NCBI RefSeq assembly: GCF_009768885.1
Contig: NZ_WSQA01000005.1
Location: 1 to 64,000, forward strand
Origin: Sphingobacterium humi
GTDB lineage: Bacteria; Bacteroidota; Bacteroidia; Sphingobacteriales; Sphingobacteriaceae
Reading direction: 5' to 3'
Length of the DNA: 64,000 nt
Position 1 is the stretch's first letter. The number at the start of each line of letters is the position of its first letter. Shown here in pieces: positions 27,942 through 37,006 of this stretch. Both the position numbers and the translations under genes were made by a program. The notes below the pieces were generated by a model that was not told where the DNA came from, did not search any database, and worked only from the letters and a program-made list of their open reading frames with translations.

Positions 27942-28745
27942 ATGCAGACGATATTTAAGGTGTTATTAGCGGTTTTGATTAGTTTTTCCCTTCATTCTTG
28001 TGAAGATAAGATTGACGTGAATTTGAATGATGCAGATCCGCGGGTGGTTATTGAAGCAGACTTAACGAATTTAAGCCGTAATCAGGAGATTAAAATTTCC
28101 CGTACAGTTGCTTTTGATGAGAATAGGGCATTCGAACCTGTAGATCAGGCGGAGGTTATCGTAAGAAGCAGTACCGGAAGGGTGTATACCTTTGAATCTA
28201 TTGGCAATGGCAAGTATAGGCATGCCAATATGATGGTTAATGCGATGCAGGAATATACCTTGCTTGTTCGTTTGGACGGAAAAGAATATACGGCCACATC
28301 GCGGGCGCCGCGTTTTGTAGAGATTGATTCCATGGGTATTACCAAAGAGACCATTCTAAATGATGATTACTATTTTATTAATCTGAGCTTTGACGATCCG
28401 GGAGGGGAGGATAATTACTATAAATACAGTATTTCTACGAATGGGGAGCCTTTTAAGTTCAATACGGTATTCTCGGATAAGTTTAACGACGGCCTGCATG
28501 TGAAGCATCAGTTGGGTGGGCGTAACATCGAGTTTGAGAATGGAGATTCAATCAACCTGCGTCGTTATTCCCTGGCGAAGGATGTGTATACCTATTGGTC
28601 GGAATATCAGTCTACGAATCCGGGAAGCGCCTCACCGGCCAATCCGAAGTCGAATATAAGCAATGGCGCCTTAGGTTATTTTGGGGTGTCTACCGTAAAG
28701 GAATATAAGATTACGATTCAAGACGAGGACGGGCTATCACAGTAG
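27942..28745 (+). CDS. DUF4249-family lipoprotein
   Basis: A 267-residue lipoprotein with lipobox FSLHSC (Cys at residue 20), a beta-rich first domain containing VVIEADLTN and VIVRSSTG, then an extended C-terminal part. DUF4249 proteins are found next to TonB receptors of this kind and are probably surface partners. It starts four bases after the receptor gene. Its last nine bases overlap the end of the convergent deacetylase gene, with no terminator between them. Confidence 0.87.
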   Translation: MQTIFKVLLAVLISFSLHSCEDKIDVNLNDADPRVVIEADLTNLSRNQEIKISRTVAFDENRAFEPVDQAEVIVRSSTGRVYTFESIGNGKYRHANMMVNAMQEYTLLVRLDGKEYTATSRAPRFVEIDSMGITKETILNDDYYFINLSFDDPGGEDNYYKYSISTNGEPFKFNTVFSDKFNDGLHVKHQLGGRNIEFENGDSINLRRYSLAKDVYTYWSEYQSTNPGSASPANPKSNISNGALGYFGVSTVKEYKITIQDEDGLSQ

Positions 28746-29345
28746 TTGAAATTGAAAGCCTTTAGCACGAAGCTGATCGATGGTTCGTGGTAGGGCATAT
28801 TGCAGGTTGGCGATGGCTTTGATATTATCGTGAAAAACAATAATACTGCCTGCACGGCTATAGTTTACCGCGTTGTGGAGGCATTGCTCCGGGCTGATTC
28901 GTTTATCGTAATCGCCCGTTAATACATCCCACATGATCACTTTATAGTCCTTGCTGACCTTGCTAAGCTGGCTTTTTTTAAGACGTCCGTAAGGCGGTCT
29001 GAAAAGCTGACTGTCTACCAGAGTTCTGCATTGCGCAATGTTATCTAGGTAGTTGCTGTCTTCCTGATCCCAACCTTTTAAATGATTAAAAGTATGATTG
29101 CCTACCTGATGGCCTTCATCCAATATCCGTTGATAAAGCTCGGGGTATTTCCGCACATTATCGCCCACACAAAAAAAGCAGGCTTTCACGTCTTTTTCTT
29201 TTAAGCAGTCTAAAATCCAAGGGGTGATTTCCGGGATTGGGCCGTCATCAAATGTTAAGTAGATATTATTTTTGTTCTTTTCTTTCCGCCACGTAGCGCT
29301 AGGAAAGAGATAGGGCAAGAAGAAAAAGGGACGAACGAAATGCAT
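28737..29345 (-). CDS. Polysaccharide deacetylase (NodB-homology, CE4)
   Basis: A 202-residue CE4 enzyme that removes N- or O-acetyl groups from surface glycans or peptidoglycan. The motifs are intact: TFDDGP (motif 1, about 31-36), HTFNHL (about 83-88; the metal His pair) and RPPYGR (about 116-121). An N-terminal hydrophobic stretch may anchor it. Its 3' end overlaps the DUF4249 gene by nine bases. It has its own promoter element at 29370-29377. Confidence 0.9.
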   Translation of the reverse strand: MHFVRPFFFLPYLFPSATWRKEKNKNNIYLTFDDGPIPEITPWILDCLKEKDVKACFFCVGDNVRKYPELYQRILDEGHQVGNHTFNHLKGWDQEDSNYLDNIAQCRTLVDSQLFRPPYGRLKKSQLSKVSKDYKVIMWDVLTGDYDKRISPEQCLHNAVNYSRAGSIIVFHDNIKAIANLQYALPRTIDQLRAKGFQFQLL

Positions 29346-29369
29346 ATTGTTGGATTGGGATATTTATGC

Positions 29370-29377
29370 CAAATTTA
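29370..29377 (-). promoter_or_regulatory. Promoter -7 element TAAATTTG of the deacetylase gene
   Basis: Exact TAnnTTTG match on the minus strand, 24 bases before the ATG at 29345. Confidence 0.5.
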
Positions 29378-29416
29378 TTAAGATTTAATTAGTCCTCCAA
29401 TTATTCGGCAAGGAAG

Positions 29417-30334
29417 ATGAAACGGTTGTACCGATATTTCGAAATGCGTCGCTGGGAACGGATTGGCTTCAACTGCATGCTGGTCTTGATGGGGCTGCTA
29501 TTCCTGTTTAGCTTTCTGTCTCCGTATCTGTTTAAGCCCGGACCTTATTCGGCAGAGCTTCGGGTATTGGCCAAAGCCTTGGATGATTCCTTAGCAGGGC
29601 AAGCCCAAGAACCGCGTATTGATTCTTTTAAGCCTAGGAAGTCTTCTGCAAGACCTAGCGTGCAGTATTTTGAATTTGATCCGAACGGGCTCGCTTTGGC
29701 CGATTGGCAAAGGCTGGGGCTGAGTGAGAAACAGGCCCGGGTGATTCATAATTATGAAGCGAAGGGAGGACGGTTTCGGACAGCAGCAGACTTAGGGAAA
29801 ATTTATTCCCTGTCGGAGGAAACAGTGGCTAAGTTAATGCCTTATGTCCGGATTGCTGCGGAACAGGCTACCGTGGATTCTTCTCCCGACAAACCAAGGA
29901 CAGCAAAGGTTAGGAAGGAACCGCCTTTGTTGAATATGGATTTGAATACGGTAGACAGTACCACCTTGATGGCTTTAAAAGGAATTGGCCCTGTGTTTTC
30001 TGTACGAATTGTAAAATATCGTGAGTTACTGGGGGGATATTATGAGACGGCGCAATTGCAGGAAGTTTATGGTTTGCCGGCCGAAACTATAGCGGGTATA
30101 ACACCTCATTTAGTACTCGATAAAAGCAAGATTAAACGGTTAAAAATAAATCATTTAAGCAGTCAAGAATTAGCTAAACATCCCTATATTTCCAATAAGC
30201 AAGCAAGAACCATAGTGCAGTACCGCAAGCAGCATGGTATGTTTAAGTCTATGGCTGATTTACAAAATATTCTTTCGTTGAATCCTGATTTTTTCCGTAA
30301 AATTGAATTTTATTTGGATTTTAACGTTGATTAA
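29417..30334 (+). CDS. ComEA-like protein with repeated helix-hairpin-helix motifs
   Basis: A 305-residue protein with one N-terminal membrane helix (about 17-38) and three helix-hairpin-helix units: about 95-145 (LGLSEKQARVIHNYEAKGG), about 178-230 (LKGIGPVFSVRIVKYRELLG) and about 245-300. These motifs bind DNA without sequence preference, so it may be a periplasmic DNA-binding protein of the ComEA kind. Its stop shares one base with the start of apt. Confidence 0.85.
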   Translation: MKRLYRYFEMRRWERIGFNCMLVLMGLLFLFSFLSPYLFKPGPYSAELRVLAKALDDSLAGQAQEPRIDSFKPRKSSARPSVQYFEFDPNGLALADWQRLGLSEKQARVIHNYEAKGGRFRTAADLGKIYSLSEETVAKLMPYVRIAAEQATVDSSPDKPRTAKVRKEPPLLNMDLNTVDSTTLMALKGIGPVFSVRIVKYRELLGGYYETAQLQEVYGLPAETIAGITPHLVLDKSKIKRLKINHLSSQELAKHPYISNKQARTIVQYRKQHGMFKSMADLQNILSLNPDFFRKIEFYLDFNVD

Positions 30335-30864
30335 TGGTAGAAGAACAGCTTAAGGAAGTGATTCGGGATATTCCGGATTTCCCTGAACCGGGTATTGTTT
30401 TTAAAGACATTACACCCTTATTACAACATCCGGAATTGGTGCAACAGGCCATCGAAGAGTTTGCCCAGCAGTTGGAAGGAATCAGCTTTGATGTGATTGC
30501 AGGTATTGAAAGCCGCGGTTTCTTATTTGGCTTCTTGCTGGCGCAGCACTTGAAAAAGCCTTTTATTCCTATCCGTAAGCAAGGGAAGTTGCCTTATACC
30601 ACCGTTTCTGAATCCTATAAATTAGAATATGGACAGGCAACCATCGAGATGCATGAAGATGCTTTTCCGGCGGGCACCAAGGTGTTAATTCACGATGACC
30701 TCTTAGCTACCGGCGGAACAGTAGTGGCTGCCAGTAAGCTGATTGAAAAGGTTGGTGGGCATGTGGCGGCTTATTCTTTCGTGATCAGCCTCGACTTTCT
30801 ACAAAGCGCCGGTCGCCTGACCCGCTTTAGCGAGCATATTATTTCCTTAGTACATTATCCTTAA
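30334..30864 (+). CDS. apt: Adenine phosphoribosyltransferase
   Basis: A 176-residue purine-salvage enzyme making AMP from adenine and PRPP. IPDFPEPGIVFKDITPLL (about 9-26) is the typical opening, GIESRGFLFG (about 61-70) is in the active site, and VLIHDDLLATGGT (about 117-129) is the PRPP-binding loop. The start overlaps the stop of the HhH gene (TAATG), so translation is probably coupled. Confidence 0.95.
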   Translation: MVEEQLKEVIRDIPDFPEPGIVFKDITPLLQHPELVQQAIEEFAQQLEGISFDVIAGIESRGFLFGFLLAQHLKKPFIPIRKQGKLPYTTVSESYKLEYGQATIEMHEDAFPAGTKVLIHDDLLATGGTVVAASKLIEKVGGHVAAYSFVISLDFLQSAGRLTRFSEHIISLVHYP

Positions 30865-30897
30865 CACTATAAATTTCACGCACACTAAATCACACCT

Positions 30898-31680
30898 ATG
30901 GATTGGCTATTAGACCCCAACATTTGGATTTCCTTCCTCACCCTAACTGTCCTGGAGATTGTTCTAGGCATCGACAACATTGTTTTTATTTCCATTCAGA
31001 GTGCAAAACTCCCTGTTGAGCAACAGAAGAAAGCACGGCAGATCGGCTTAATTCTAGCCTTGGTTATGCGCGTAGGCTTATTATTCTCGATAAAATGGAT
31101 TATGGGACTGACCCAACCGTTCTTGAATATCGGCGATATGCTGGGCATTGAAAATGCAAACTGGCATCGCTACTTAACGTTATCGGGACGAGATTTAATC
31201 TTGTTTATCGGTGGTTTGTTCTTAATCTATAAGGCTACAACGGAGATTCACCATAAGGTGGAGGGCCATATTGAAGCGAGTGGCGGCAAAAGTAAGCCAG
31301 TGACCTTTAGTAGCGTGATTATTCAGATTATTATTTTAGACTTGGTCTTCTCCCTCGACTCTGTAATTACAGCGGTGGGTATGGTTGATCAGATCGGGGT
31401 GATGATTGCCGCGGTAATCGTGGCGGTGGGTATTATGTTGATATCCGCTGAAAGCATCTCGCGCTTTGTGAATGATTATCCTTCGGTGAAGATGTTGGCC
31501 TTAGCCTTCTTGTTATTAATCGGGGTATCCTTAACCGCCGAAGCTTTCGATCAGCATATTCCGAAAGGATATATCTACTTTGCGATGGCCTTCTCGGTAC
31601 TGGTTGAATTCCTGAATATACGTTCTGAAAATAAAGCCCTAGCGAAACTAGAGGCTGAAAAGAAGAAGATTGAACAATAA
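30898..31680 (+). CDS. TerC-family membrane protein
   Basis: A 260-residue integral membrane protein with about seven helices. The first has LEIVLGIDNIVFISI (about 19-33) and a later one LDLVFSLDSVITAVGM (about 148-163); these twin Asp-containing motifs define TerC. Members of this family are linked to tellurite resistance and to metal (Mn2+) export. It ends against a strong terminator. Confidence 0.9.
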   Translation: MDWLLDPNIWISFLTLTVLEIVLGIDNIVFISIQSAKLPVEQQKKARQIGLILALVMRVGLLFSIKWIMGLTQPFLNIGDMLGIENANWHRYLTLSGRDLILFIGGLFLIYKATTEIHHKVEGHIEASGGKSKPVTFSSVIIQIIILDLVFSLDSVITAVGMVDQIGVMIAAVIVAVGIMLISAESISRFVNDYPSVKMLALAFLLLIGVSLTAEAFDQHIPKGYIYFAMAFSVLVEFLNIRSENKALAKLEAEKKKIEQ

Positions 31681-31684
31681 AAGG

Positions 31685-31705
31685 AAAGGGGGCTTAGCCC
31701 CCTTT
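31685..31705. terminator. Bidirectional terminator after the TerC gene
   Basis: AAAGGGGGC (31685-31693) pairs with GCCCCCTTT (31697-31705), followed by TT. It separates two convergent genes. Confidence 0.8.
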
Positions 31706-32275
31706 TTATTTTAGGTTTCCTTGAACCTTATAATAATTTTCACCCATGGCTTTAACCTGCTGGGTCTTTTCTACGATATAGAAGTTGCCCTTCTCGTATA
31801 CTAAAAACTCATTGGTTTGGTAGAGGGTGTTTTTAACCTGTTTCTCAACGCTGAGCATCTTCACCTGCCCTTGCGGGTCAAAGGAGATCCGGACGCAGGA
31901 GAGGTCTAATTCTGGATTGGTAAACGCATATTGCAATACCTGATCGACGGTATCTACCTCAATAAATCCGTGATAGGCCGGCTTATTTAAATCGATGGCC
32001 TTAAAGCTGGAAAGCTCGTTGTCCCAGTTTTTGATAGCTAAGGATTTTGTTTCCGACTCTTTATCCTTGGTGACGGTCTTTTCAACCGTAGGATTCTTCG
32101 CTTTTAAGCTGTCTATCTCGGTTTGGATAAAGGCAGGGATGTCAAAATAAGCGGGCTGTTCCTGCTTGGCTTGTTGTTCCTGTTGTGGAGAGGAACAAGC
32201 GAACATCGCCGTAGTAAGAATACTTGCTACGGCGATGAGGCTGTATTTTTTATTAGTATACCAATACATCGCCAC
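31706..32275 (-). CDS. Hypothetical lipoprotein, about 189 residues
   Basis: Not recognised. A signal with lipobox TAMFAC (Cys near residue 27), then a Gln-rich linker and a mature domain of about 150 residues with no known motif. The start may be 32275 or the ATG six bases further in, 32269. Either way the gene overlaps the 3' end of gpmI by about 17-23 bases, so it is translated from the gpmI transcript. Confidence 0.72.
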   Translation of the reverse strand: MAMYWYTNKKYSLIAVASILTTAMFACSSPQQEQQAKQEQPAYFDIPAFIQTEIDSLKAKNPTVEKTVTKDKESETKSLAIKNWDNELSSFKAIDLNKPAYHGFIEVDTVDQVLQYAFTNPELDLSCVRISFDPQGQVKMLSVEKQVKNTLYQTNEFLVYEKGNFYIVEKTQQVKAMGENYYKVQGNLK

Positions 32276-33788
32276 TCATTTCTACAGGGATATTCAGGTT
32301 CATCATCTTCAGCACGGTAGGTGCTACATCGCCTAATTTACCATCTTTGATATGTTTGTACTCGCTATCGATCATGATACAAGGTACGAGGTTGGTGGTA
32401 TGGGCGGTGTTTACCGAGCCGTCTTCGTTCAGCATATATTCGGAGTTACCATGGTCGGCAAGGATAATAAAGGAATATCCTTGTTTTAAGCCTTCTTCTA
32501 CCACTTGCTTGGTGCAGGCGTCTACTTTTTCTACGGCTTTCACTACCGCTTCAAATACACCCGTATGGCCTACCATATCAGGATTAGCAAAGTTTAAGCA
32601 GATGAAGTCTGGTTTATCGATTTGCATCGCGGTACAGATGGAGTCGGCAATACTTTGCGCACTCATTTCCGGCTGTAAATCGTAAGTTGCTACTTTCGGA
32701 GAAGGAATCAGAATGCGGGACTCGCCTTCGAATTGCTCCTCGCGACCGCCAGAGAAGAAGAACGTAACGTGTGGATATTTCTCTGTTTCGGCAATACGAA
32801 CTTGTGTTTTCTGTTGTTCGGATAGGGTTTCACCTAAGGTTTTCGTGAGGTTGTCTTTTTGGAATACCACTTTAACGTCGCGGAAAGTTTCGTCGTAGGA
32901 AGTCATCGTAACGTAGTATAGCGGCAATGGCTGCATTTGATATTCCGGGAAATCCTGTTGCGTTAATGCAATAGTAATCTCACGGCCACGGTCTGTTCTG
33001 AAGTTATAGCAAATCACTACATCACCTTCTTGAATGGTTGCCGTAGGTCCTCCTTCAGCATTTACCACAACTACAGGCTTTAAGAATTCGTCAGTAACCT
33101 CTGCTTGGTAAGAAGCTTCTATGGCTTCCAAGATATTGGTCGTCGGAGTTCCTATACCATGGGTTAGTAAATCGTAAGCTTGTTTTACGCGCTCCCAGCG
33201 GTTATCACGATCCATAGCGTAGTAGCGTCCGATGGCTGAAGCTACGGTTCCTACAGAATGCGTAAGGTGTTGCAATAAGTCTTGCATATAGTGAAGACCA
33301 CCGTTAGGGTCAGTATCCCGACCATCTAAGAAGGCGTGGATAAATACTTGCTCATTTGTAAGGTTGGCAACCTGAGCTGCATCACATAATGCTTTTAAGT
33401 GGCTAATATGGGAGTGCACACCGCCATCGGATAACAATCCGATAAAGTGTACTTTTTTATGGTTTGCTTTGGCGTAGTTGAAGGCCGCTTGTAGGGTAGG
33501 GTCGCTGTTGAAGACACCTTCGGCAGCCGCTTTATTAATGCGTCCTAATTCTTGGTAAACTGTTCTTCCCGCACCTAGATTCATGTGTCCCACTTCAGAG
33601 TTACCCATTTGGCCTGCAGGTAAGCCAACGGCTTCACCAGATGCTTCAAGTTTGGAGTTAGGATAAGTTGATAATAAGTAATCTAAGTATGGTGTGTTTG
33701 CAGCTAAGACAGCGTTTGAATTGTCGTTTTTTCCGTAGCCTAATCCATCCAGGATTAGCAGGGCTACTCTTTTTTGCTCATAACTCAT
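32253..33788 (-). CDS. gpmI: 2,3-bisphosphoglycerate-independent phosphoglycerate mutase
   Basis: A 511-residue glycolytic enzyme interconverting 3- and 2-phosphoglycerate with two metal ions. LLILDGLGYG (about 10-19) holds the first metal Asp, QMGNSEVGHMNLGAGR (about 59-74) the phosphorylated Ser, and ILADHGNSEYM (about 442-452) further metal ligands. The start MSYEQKRVALLI at 33788 is chosen over an in-frame ATG at 33839, which would add 17 unconserved residues and sit upstream of the promoter element. Confidence 0.96.
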   Translation of the reverse strand: MSYEQKRVALLILDGLGYGKNDNSNAVLAANTPYLDYLLSTYPNSKLEASGEAVGLPAGQMGNSEVGHMNLGAGRTVYQELGRINKAAAEGVFNSDPTLQAAFNYAKANHKKVHFIGLLSDGGVHSHISHLKALCDAAQVANLTNEQVFIHAFLDGRDTDPNGGLHYMQDLLQHLTHSVGTVASAIGRYYAMDRDNRWERVKQAYDLLTHGIGTPTTNILEAIEASYQAEVTDEFLKPVVVVNAEGGPTATIQEGDVVICYNFRTDRGREITIALTQQDFPEYQMQPLPLYYVTMTSYDETFRDVKVVFQKDNLTKTLGETLSEQQKTQVRIAETEKYPHVTFFFSGGREEQFEGESRILIPSPKVATYDLQPEMSAQSIADSICTAMQIDKPDFICLNFANPDMVGHTGVFEAVVKAVEKVDACTKQVVEEGLKQGYSFIILADHGNSEYMLNEDGSVNTAHTTNLVPCIMIDSEYKHIKDGKLGDVAPTVLKMMNLNIPVEMSGDVLVY

Positions 33789-33792
33789 TACA

Positions 33793-33800
33793 CAAATATA
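33793..33800 (-). promoter_or_regulatory. Promoter -7 element TATATTTG, four bases before the gpmI ATG
   Basis: The minus strand reads TATATTTG, TGTA, ATG. An exact consensus so close to the start codon suggests a leaderless message and supports the start at 33788. Confidence 0.5.
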
Positions 33801-33954
33801 AGCAAAATGCCTAAAAACTATAAAAATCATCGTGCACATCCTGTTTTATTGCTAAAAATTAAGGATTGGCATAATTTTGGTTAGTAATTTTTCAATTTTG
33901 CACGAGATATTTGGAAAATTTTTTTAAAGTTACGAGATTGGAGCAGTAAGAAGC

Positions 33955-34368
33955 ATGATACAGAGTATTAATTTAAGTTACAGATCGATTTTCAAAATAT
34001 GCTGTGCTTTCGTTTTATTCCCATTATTTGCATTCGTAGTAAAGAATGCAGACATCGGTAATGAAATTATGGAGGCCTTCAAGTCTAATAATGCAAAAAA
34101 TATTGCGAATTATTTTGGATCCAATGTCTCGTTGTCGATAAAAAGTGATGCCGGCCATTATTCTAAATTCCAAGGGGAGATGTTACTCAACGACTTCTTT
34201 CAGAATAATCGGACTTCCGAGATCAAGCAAGTTCAGCGAACTTCCCATACCAACAGTAGCTTTTATATTGTTTATCAATTAAAAAGTTCAACAGGCACTT
34301 ACCGCGTTTTCATTAAGCTTAGTCAAGCTGCGGGAGAGGTTCAAATAACCGAATTGCGAATCGAATAA
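33955..34368 (+). CDS. DUF4783-family protein
   Basis: A 137-residue protein with an N-terminal signal or membrane segment (about 13-30) and a compact alpha+beta domain resembling the NTF2 fold, with ...FKSNNAKNIANYF... and IVYQLKSSTGTYRVFIKL. DUF4783 is a Bacteroidota family of unknown function that is often found just before nadC, as here. Confidence 0.82.
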   Translation: MIQSINLSYRSIFKICCAFVLFPLFAFVVKNADIGNEIMEAFKSNNAKNIANYFGSNVSLSIKSDAGHYSKFQGEMLLNDFFQNNRTSEIKQVQRTSHTNSSFYIVYQLKSSTGTYRVFIKLSQAAGEVQITELRIE

Positions 34369-34440
34369 CACATATTTTATTGGATTTATCTTTTAAATAA
34401 AGTTATTTTTATTCATCTTCGCTAAATTTTACATTGATAA

Positions 34441-35298
34441 ATGGAGAGAGAATTTAAAGAAAAGCTATTGCAGTTTGTGGATGAAGCCATTAAGGAAGAT
34501 GTAGGCCCCGGTGATTTTACCACCCTTTCGACCATTGCTCCCGAGAAACAAGGCGAGGCGCAGTTATTGGTTAAAGAATCCGGAATTATCGCAGGAATTG
34601 AAGTAGCCAAGGAGATATTTTTAGCCATTGATCCAACAGTTCAGTTAGAGATTTTATTAAAGGACGGCGACCAGGTGCAATATGGAGATATTGCATTTCG
34701 TATGAAAGGAGCCATCCATACCATATTAAAAGGCGAGCGTTTAGTTTTAAATGTAATGCAACGTATGTCGGGTATTGCCACGCAAACCGCTAAGTATGTT
34801 GCTGCCATCGCGGGCACTAAAACCCGTGTACTTGACACGCGCAAGACGACCCCCTTATTACGTTTTTTAGAGAAAAGAGCCGTTGAGCTTGGTGGCGGAG
34901 TAAATCACCGCTTTGCCTTGTATGACATGATCTTAATCAAAGATAACCATGTTGACTATGCCGGTGGCATTCGCCAAGCTGTTCAGGCCGCTTTACAGTA
35001 TAAGCAAGACCATCAGCTTCACATTCCTATTGAGGTGGAGGTTCGTAATTTTGATGAACTTAAAGAGGTTATTGCCATTGGCAAGGTAGACCGTGTGATG
35101 TTTGATAATTTTACGCCTGCACAGGTGGAAGAAGCTGTTGCCTTAGTGAATGGTCAACTGGTTACGGAAGCTTCCGGAGGAATTACCTTGGATACCATCG
35201 CTGATTACGCGCATGCCGGGGTCGATTTTATTTCTGTAGGCGCCTTAACCCACTCGGTTAAAAGTCTGGATTTGAGTCTAAAAGCGAAACTAATTTAG
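34441..35298 (+). CDS. nadC: Nicotinate-nucleotide pyrophosphorylase (carboxylating)
   Basis: A 285-residue quinolinate phosphoribosyltransferase of NAD synthesis. EDVGPGDFTT (about 19-28) is the typical opening, NVMQRMSGIAT (about 104-114) and DTRKTTPLLRFLEKRAV (about 130-146) bind quinolinate and PRPP, and EASGGITLDTI (about 241-251) ends the barrel. Thirteen bases separate it from plsY. Confidence 0.95.
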   Translation: MEREFKEKLLQFVDEAIKEDVGPGDFTTLSTIAPEKQGEAQLLVKESGIIAGIEVAKEIFLAIDPTVQLEILLKDGDQVQYGDIAFRMKGAIHTILKGERLVLNVMQRMSGIATQTAKYVAAIAGTKTRVLDTRKTTPLLRFLEKRAVELGGGVNHRFALYDMILIKDNHVDYAGGIRQAVQAALQYKQDHQLHIPIEVEVRNFDELKEVIAIGKVDRVMFDNFTPAQVEEAVALVNGQLVTEASGGITLDTIADYAHAGVDFISVGALTHSVKSLDLSLKAKLI

Positions 35299-35311
35299 TA
35301 AATTGCTGTAA

Positions 35312-35962
35312 ATGATATCTATCTATCTCGTAGCAATAGTCGTTCTAGCTTATCTCTTCGGATCAATACCCACTGCGGTATGGTTTGGCCAGGCCTTTTA
35401 TGGGGTGGATGTCCGGGAGTATGGCAGTGGTAATGCAGGTGCTACGAATACCTTTCGTGTTTTAGGCAAAAAAGCAGGTTCTGTAGTGATGTTTGTCGAT
35501 ATCTTAAAGGGATGGACGGCGACGAATCTACCTTATCTCTTAGACAGCTCGGTCGTCGGTAATCACGATGCGCCGCAGTTTGTAAATATCCAATTAGCAT
35601 TAGGCGTTATTGCCGTTTTAGGCCATTTATTTCCCATCTTCGCTGGCTTTCGCGGAGGAAAGGGCGTGGCTACCTTATTTGGAATGGTGTTGGCCATCCA
35701 CTGGCCGGCAGCTTTATGTTGTGTAAGTGTCTTCCTACTAGTCCTGTTTATATTTCATTACGTATCTTTAGGCTCTATATTGGCGGGTTTCACCTTTCCA
35801 TTTAGTATTGCCTTTATTTTCAAAACCACAGTACCTTCGGTTTTATTGTATGGAATAGCAATCTGTGCCTTAATTCTGGTTACTCACCAAAAGAATATCG
35901 AGCGCTTATTAAAGGGTAAGGAATCCAAAATATATTTATTTAAGAAAAAAACTCGAAATTAA
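35312..35962 (+). CDS. plsY: Glycerol-3-phosphate acyltransferase
   Basis: A 216-residue inner-membrane enzyme using acyl-phosphate to acylate glycerol-3-phosphate, the first step of phospholipid synthesis. AYLFGSIPTAVWFG (about 10-23), GSGNAGATNTFRVLG (about 38-52) and FRGGKGVAT (about 115-123) are the three PlsY motifs. The length is usual. Confidence 0.95.
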   Translation: MISIYLVAIVVLAYLFGSIPTAVWFGQAFYGVDVREYGSGNAGATNTFRVLGKKAGSVVMFVDILKGWTATNLPYLLDSSVVGNHDAPQFVNIQLALGVIAVLGHLFPIFAGFRGGKGVATLFGMVLAIHWPAALCCVSVFLLVLFIFHYVSLGSILAGFTFPFSIAFIFKTTVPSVLLYGIAICALILVTHQKNIERLLKGKESKIYLFKKKTRN

Positions 35963-36033
35963 ACTTTTGGGTACCAATTTTGTTTAACCTTAGTAAAACA
36001 TTATTTGTATTGAATAAACTTAATTGAACGTTT

Positions 36034-36837
36034 ATGAAAAGGATTTTTAAATATACGGCCATGTTACTGTTGGGGGCTACAATTGCTGGATGTGCAACAT
36101 CGGCAATTACAGGCCGTAAATACCTGAAATTGGTAGATTCTCAACAAATTAATGATCAAGCAGCATTAGCCTATAAAGACTTTTTAAGCAAGAACAACTC
36201 CAAGGTTGTGACCGGAACATCGGCCGCCACCCAGGTAAAGCGCGTAGGGAATAATATTGCTATTGCCGCTAATCAGTACTTGAAGCAGTTGGGTATTTCC
36301 GACAAATTCAACTTTAACTGGGAATTCAACCTGATTGAAAGCCCGGATGTGAATGCTTGGTGTATGCCAGGCGGTAAGGTTGCGGTGTATACCGGAATTC
36401 TTCCCGTGGCGAGAAACGATGCCGGATTAGCTACTGTTATGGGCCATGAGATTGCCCACGCGATTGAGGAGCACTCTGTTTCCCAATATTCCAATGCGAT
36501 GGCAGCGCAGTATGGTGCGCAGATCTTAGGTGCAGCAGGAGCCATGTCAAACAGTAAATACATAGGCTTGTTCAATCAGCTTTATGGTATTGGATACCAA
36601 GTAGGCTCCTTGAAATTCTCCAGAAACGATGAGTTAGCAGCAGATAAGGCAGGCTTAATCTTGATGGCCATGGCGGGTTATGACCCACGCGAGGCTGTTG
36701 GATTCTGGGAAAGAATGGCACAAGGCAAATCAGGAACGCCGCCAGAGTGGTTAAGCACTCACCCTAGTGATGCACGTCGGATTGCACAGATCAATGCGAT
36801 GATTCCAGAAGTAATGAAATATTACAAGAAAAAATAA
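36034..36837 (+). CDS. M48-family metallopeptidase lipoprotein
   Basis: A 267-residue zinc peptidase of the M48 (HtpX/BepA-like) group, with lipobox ATIAGC (Cys near residue 20). The zinc motif is HEIAH (about 134-138, in VMGHEIAHAIEEHS), and the third ligand Glu lies in the NDELAADKAG helix (about 202-211). Such lipoproteins act in outer-membrane protein quality control. Followed by a strong terminator. Confidence 0.92.
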   Translation: MKRIFKYTAMLLLGATIAGCATSAITGRKYLKLVDSQQINDQAALAYKDFLSKNNSKVVTGTSAATQVKRVGNNIAIAANQYLKQLGISDKFNFNWEFNLIESPDVNAWCMPGGKVAVYTGILPVARNDAGLATVMGHEIAHAIEEHSVSQYSNAMAAQYGAQILGAAGAMSNSKYIGLFNQLYGIGYQVGSLKFSRNDELAADKAGLILMAMAGYDPREAVGFWERMAQGKSGTPPEWLSTHPSDARRIAQINAMIPEVMKYYKKK

Positions 36838-36851
36838 GCAGTATTGCTCAT

Positions 36852-36891
36852 AAAACAGAAAAGCCATCTCAACAGATGGCTTTTCTGTTTT
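36852..36891 (+). terminator. Intrinsic terminator
   Basis: An 18-base perfect stem (36852-36869 with 36874-36891; core AAAAGCCATCT) around CAAC, ending in a T tract. Confidence 0.85.
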
Positions 36892-37006
36892 TTAGCGTTT
36901 ATTAGGAAGGGGAAGCTAGCTATTTGCAATTCCAGGAAAAGGAATCTATTTTTATTGTAACAAAATTTCTTTTAAAGCGACTAACTCTATAATTAAATTA
37001 CAACAC